Positions 63,847-64,000 of a DNA stretch of 64,000 bases are shown here, piece after piece. The notes under the pieces were generated by a model. It had not been told where the DNA came from. It ran no database searches and saw nothing but the letters and a program-made list of their open reading frames with translations. Source of the DNA: Trigonopsis variabilis (Eukaryota; Ascomycota; Trigonopsidomycetes; Trigonopsidales; Trigonopsidaceae); NCBI GenBank assembly GCA_003707065.3, contig PPXM03000001.1, positions 1,488,001-1,552,000 on the forward strand, read 5' to 3'. Within the stretch, counting starts at the first letter, position 1, and every line of letters starts with the position of its first letter. The position numbers and the translations under genes are program-made.

Positions 63847-64000
63847 ATGTCACCGTCACAGTCCCAACATATGGACTGGCGGGCAACACTATTAGAAGAG
63901 TTGAAGGCCCGAGATGAGAGGGAGAAAAGTCTGAAGGAGATTTATGACTCGTGTAAGGGCTATAGACAATTCACGGACCACTAATATAAGTCGACTCGTT
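63847..64000 (+). CDS. 5' end of an unidentified gene, cut by the window edge
   Basis: ATG at 63847 opens a helical, charged N-terminus (MSPSQSQHMDWRATLLEELK, then ARDEREKSLKEIYDS). Exon 1 ends at 63952 before a 38-nt intron (GTAAGG...CACTAATATAAG), and exon 2 begins at 63991. Only about 38 residues are visible, so no identification is possible. Confidence 0.5.

Overview
This window looks like a gene-dense stretch of fungal nuclear genome. It holds about 36 protein genes on both strands, roughly one per 1.7 kb. Introns are very small, mostly 32-48 nt, with GT-AG ends and a CTAAY- or CTGAC-like branch point close to the acceptor. Gene content points to an ascomycete: an Ssy5-type protease, ERT1/AcuK, a Ppc89/Cep57-type spindle-pole protein, Swp1/ribophorin II and Ypt7. 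The retained Pol kappa, RNase III, Snapin-like protein and TPP riboswitch argue against a crown budding yeast such as Saccharomyces. This placement is inference; I saw no tRNA, rRNA, transposon, retroelement or CRISPR array.

Layout. 1-9 kb: COX15 (cut by the left edge), THI4 with a TPP riboswitch in its leader, a PIN-like carrier, CDK1, riboflavin kinase and ERT1. 9-17 kb: mitochondrial citrate carrier CTP1, a PAP2 lipid phosphatase, LEU1 and an SSY5-like protease. 17-26 kb: a large AGC-like kinase, an AP180/ANTH endocytic adaptor, NudC, MED8 and MPDU1. 26-38 kb: two uncharacterised proteins, DNA polymerase kappa, RCF1, RPL5 and an RNase III with three dsRNA-binding domains. 37-46 kb: a coiled-coil nuclear protein, a DCAF4-like protein, a twin-CX9C protein, TFB3 and URI/Bud27. 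47-56 kb: a stand-alone cytochrome b5-like protein, mitochondrial uS8, a divergent Rieske oxygenase/APC permease pair, a Snapin-like gene, a Ppc89/Cep57-like protein and RPS18. 56-64 kb: SWP1, a small membrane protein, NAD kinase, a YGR210C-type Obg GTPase, YPT7 and the first exon of a gene cut by the right edge.

Most genes are unrelated housekeeping genes packed closely, often as divergent or convergent pairs with 80-250 bp between them. The most interesting points are the TPP aptamer inside the THI4 5'UTR intron, an 18-nt microexon coding half of the AP180 phosphoinositide-binding motif, an 8-nt microexon next to the P-loop of the Obg GTPase, and the RNase III with three dsRBDs. The Rieske oxygenase and permease, with GATA-factor sites between them, could form a small nitrogen-catabolic unit. 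I found no clearly new multi-gene system. Exon boundaries were worked out by hand from splice consensus, reading phase and family knowledge; no alignment was run.
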